Shown here: one piece after another, positions 4,732-5,081 of the stretch
Numbering within the stretch: the stretch's first letter is position 1
Layout: every line of letters begins with the position of its first letter
From: an uncultured Sulfurimonas sp.
GTDB taxonomy: Bacteria; Campylobacterota; Campylobacteria; Campylobacterales; Sulfurimonadaceae
NCBI GenBank assembly: GCA_937914675.1
Contig: CALDOC010000261.1
Coordinates: forward strand, 1 to 5,081
Reading direction: 5' to 3'
Length of the DNA stretch: 5,081 nt
The notes under the pieces: model-generated
What the model was told of the DNA's origin: nothing
Seen by the model: the letters and a program-made list of their open reading frames with translations, nothing else
Databases searched by the model: none
Made by a program: the position numbers and the translations under genes

Positions 4732-5081
4732 GCTTTAACCTCAAAACCAATATCTATTCTTTTTGCGTCGCTCATGTATGGTGAAGCGACTTTTGGCGTT
4801 TTAGAATCTAAAAGTCTAATTTCTCTTGGAGTAACGTTGTTTTCTATAAGGGAAGAACGTAGAGAGGGAATATTTTCTTTTACAAGTTCTTTAAACTCAG
4901 AATTGTCAGAGTATATCTGTATGTTTAACTGATTTTCCTCGTAAAGAGAGAGTTTGACGTTTAATTCTCCATACTCCTCCAGTTTTAGGTCAATGTCGAC
5001 GTAAAACTTATCCTCTTTGTCTTTGCGTATGTTGATTTGTCCCTCTTTCATCTTGTCCCACTCAAAAGGGACGTAGAGCGA
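4728..5081 (-). CDS. FliK-like (hook-length control C-domain) protein, C-terminal part; gene continues beyond window
   Basis: The frame is open to the window edge, giving 117 residues up to the TGA at 4728-4730. They begin SLYVPFEWDKMKEG. The pattern DIDLKLEEYGELNVKLSLYEENQLNIQIY, then FKELVKENIPSLRSSLIENNVTPREIRLLD, is that of the FliK C-terminal (Flg_hook) domain: an amphipathic strand pair followed by a helix and a final strand. In FliK this domain contacts the FlhB C-terminal domain to switch export specificity. I would not take the Met at 5049-5051 as the start, because the preceding residues VPFEWDK look like conserved coding sequence. It is coupled by a 4-base overlap to flhX. Campylobacterota usually have a separate full-length FliK elsewhere, so this may be a FliK paralogue (compare Cj0849c, next to flhX in C. 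jejuni). The missing N-terminus prevents a firm call. Confidence 0.72.
   Translation of the reverse strand, partial: SLYVPFEWDKMKEGQINIRKDKEDKFYVDIDLKLEEYGELNVKLSLYEENQLNIQIYSDNSEFKELVKENIPSLRSSLIENNVTPREIRLLDSKTPKVASPYMSDAKRIDIGFEVKA

Noticed and set aside
4323..4738. Two overlapping plus-strand open frames (4323-4508 and 4406-4738)
   Set aside because: Both are antisense shadows of the DUF808 and flhX genes, whose products have clear family motifs. The translations (Arg-rich; Ser/Ala-rich) show no recognisable domain.
5049..5051. ATG at 5051 as the true start of the FliK-like gene
   Set aside because: The frame stays open to the window edge, the upstream residues (VPFEWDK) look like conserved coding sequence, and there is no ribosome site before this ATG.

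Overview
The window looks like chromosomal DNA from a free-living campylobacterotal (epsilonproteobacterial) organism, probably Sulfurimonas-like. It is AT-rich and densely packed. The response regulator has a DNA-binding half almost identical to what I recall of Helicobacter pylori HsrA (HP1043) and Campylobacter jejuni CosR (Cj0355c). The promoters are extended -10 boxes (TGnTATAAT) without a clear -35, as expected for this class. A separate FlhX (the FlhB C-terminal domain alone) is also typical of the group. The taxon call is inference from these markers; no search was run.

Layout: almost everything is on the minus strand, so transcription runs from high to low coordinates. (1) 5081-3619: the C-terminal part of a FliK-like protein (cut by the window edge), flhX and a YedI/DUF808 membrane protein, joined by ATGA and TAA-ATG junctions, so very likely one operon. 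(2) 3367-3639, plus strand: a lone small two-helix membrane protein resembling DUF4282, divergent from plsY and overlapping the 3' end of the DUF808 gene by 21 bp. (3) 3248-2308: plsY (acyl phosphate:glycerol-3-phosphate acyltransferase) and folB (dihydroneopterin aldolase), coupled by a TAATG overlap. (4) 2206-1532: hsrA/cosR, with its own extended -10 promoter. (5) 1430-117: a sensor histidine kinase with its own promoter, preceded by two palindromes. (6) 47-1: the first 15 codons of a 4Fe-4S ferredoxin, again with an extended -10 promoter.

How it fits together: the order folB - hsrA/cosR - ferredoxin matches what I remember of C. jejuni (Cj0356c-Cj0355c-Cj0354c). Here a complete histidine kinase sits between regulator and ferredoxin, and the receiver domain of HsrA keeps all canonical phosphorylation residues. 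In Helicobacter and Campylobacter the same regulator is an orphan, atypical, essential protein that works without phosphorylation. This locus may therefore preserve the ancestral two-component form of HsrA/CosR. That is the most interesting reading of the window. The second is the FliK-like/FlhX pair, in which a FliK C-domain-like protein is translationally coupled to a detached FlhB C-terminal switch domain.

There is no gene-free stretch longer than about 120 bases. Intergenic gaps hold promoters and inverted repeats. No RNA genes, CRISPR arrays, insertion sequences or strong intrinsic terminators were seen.
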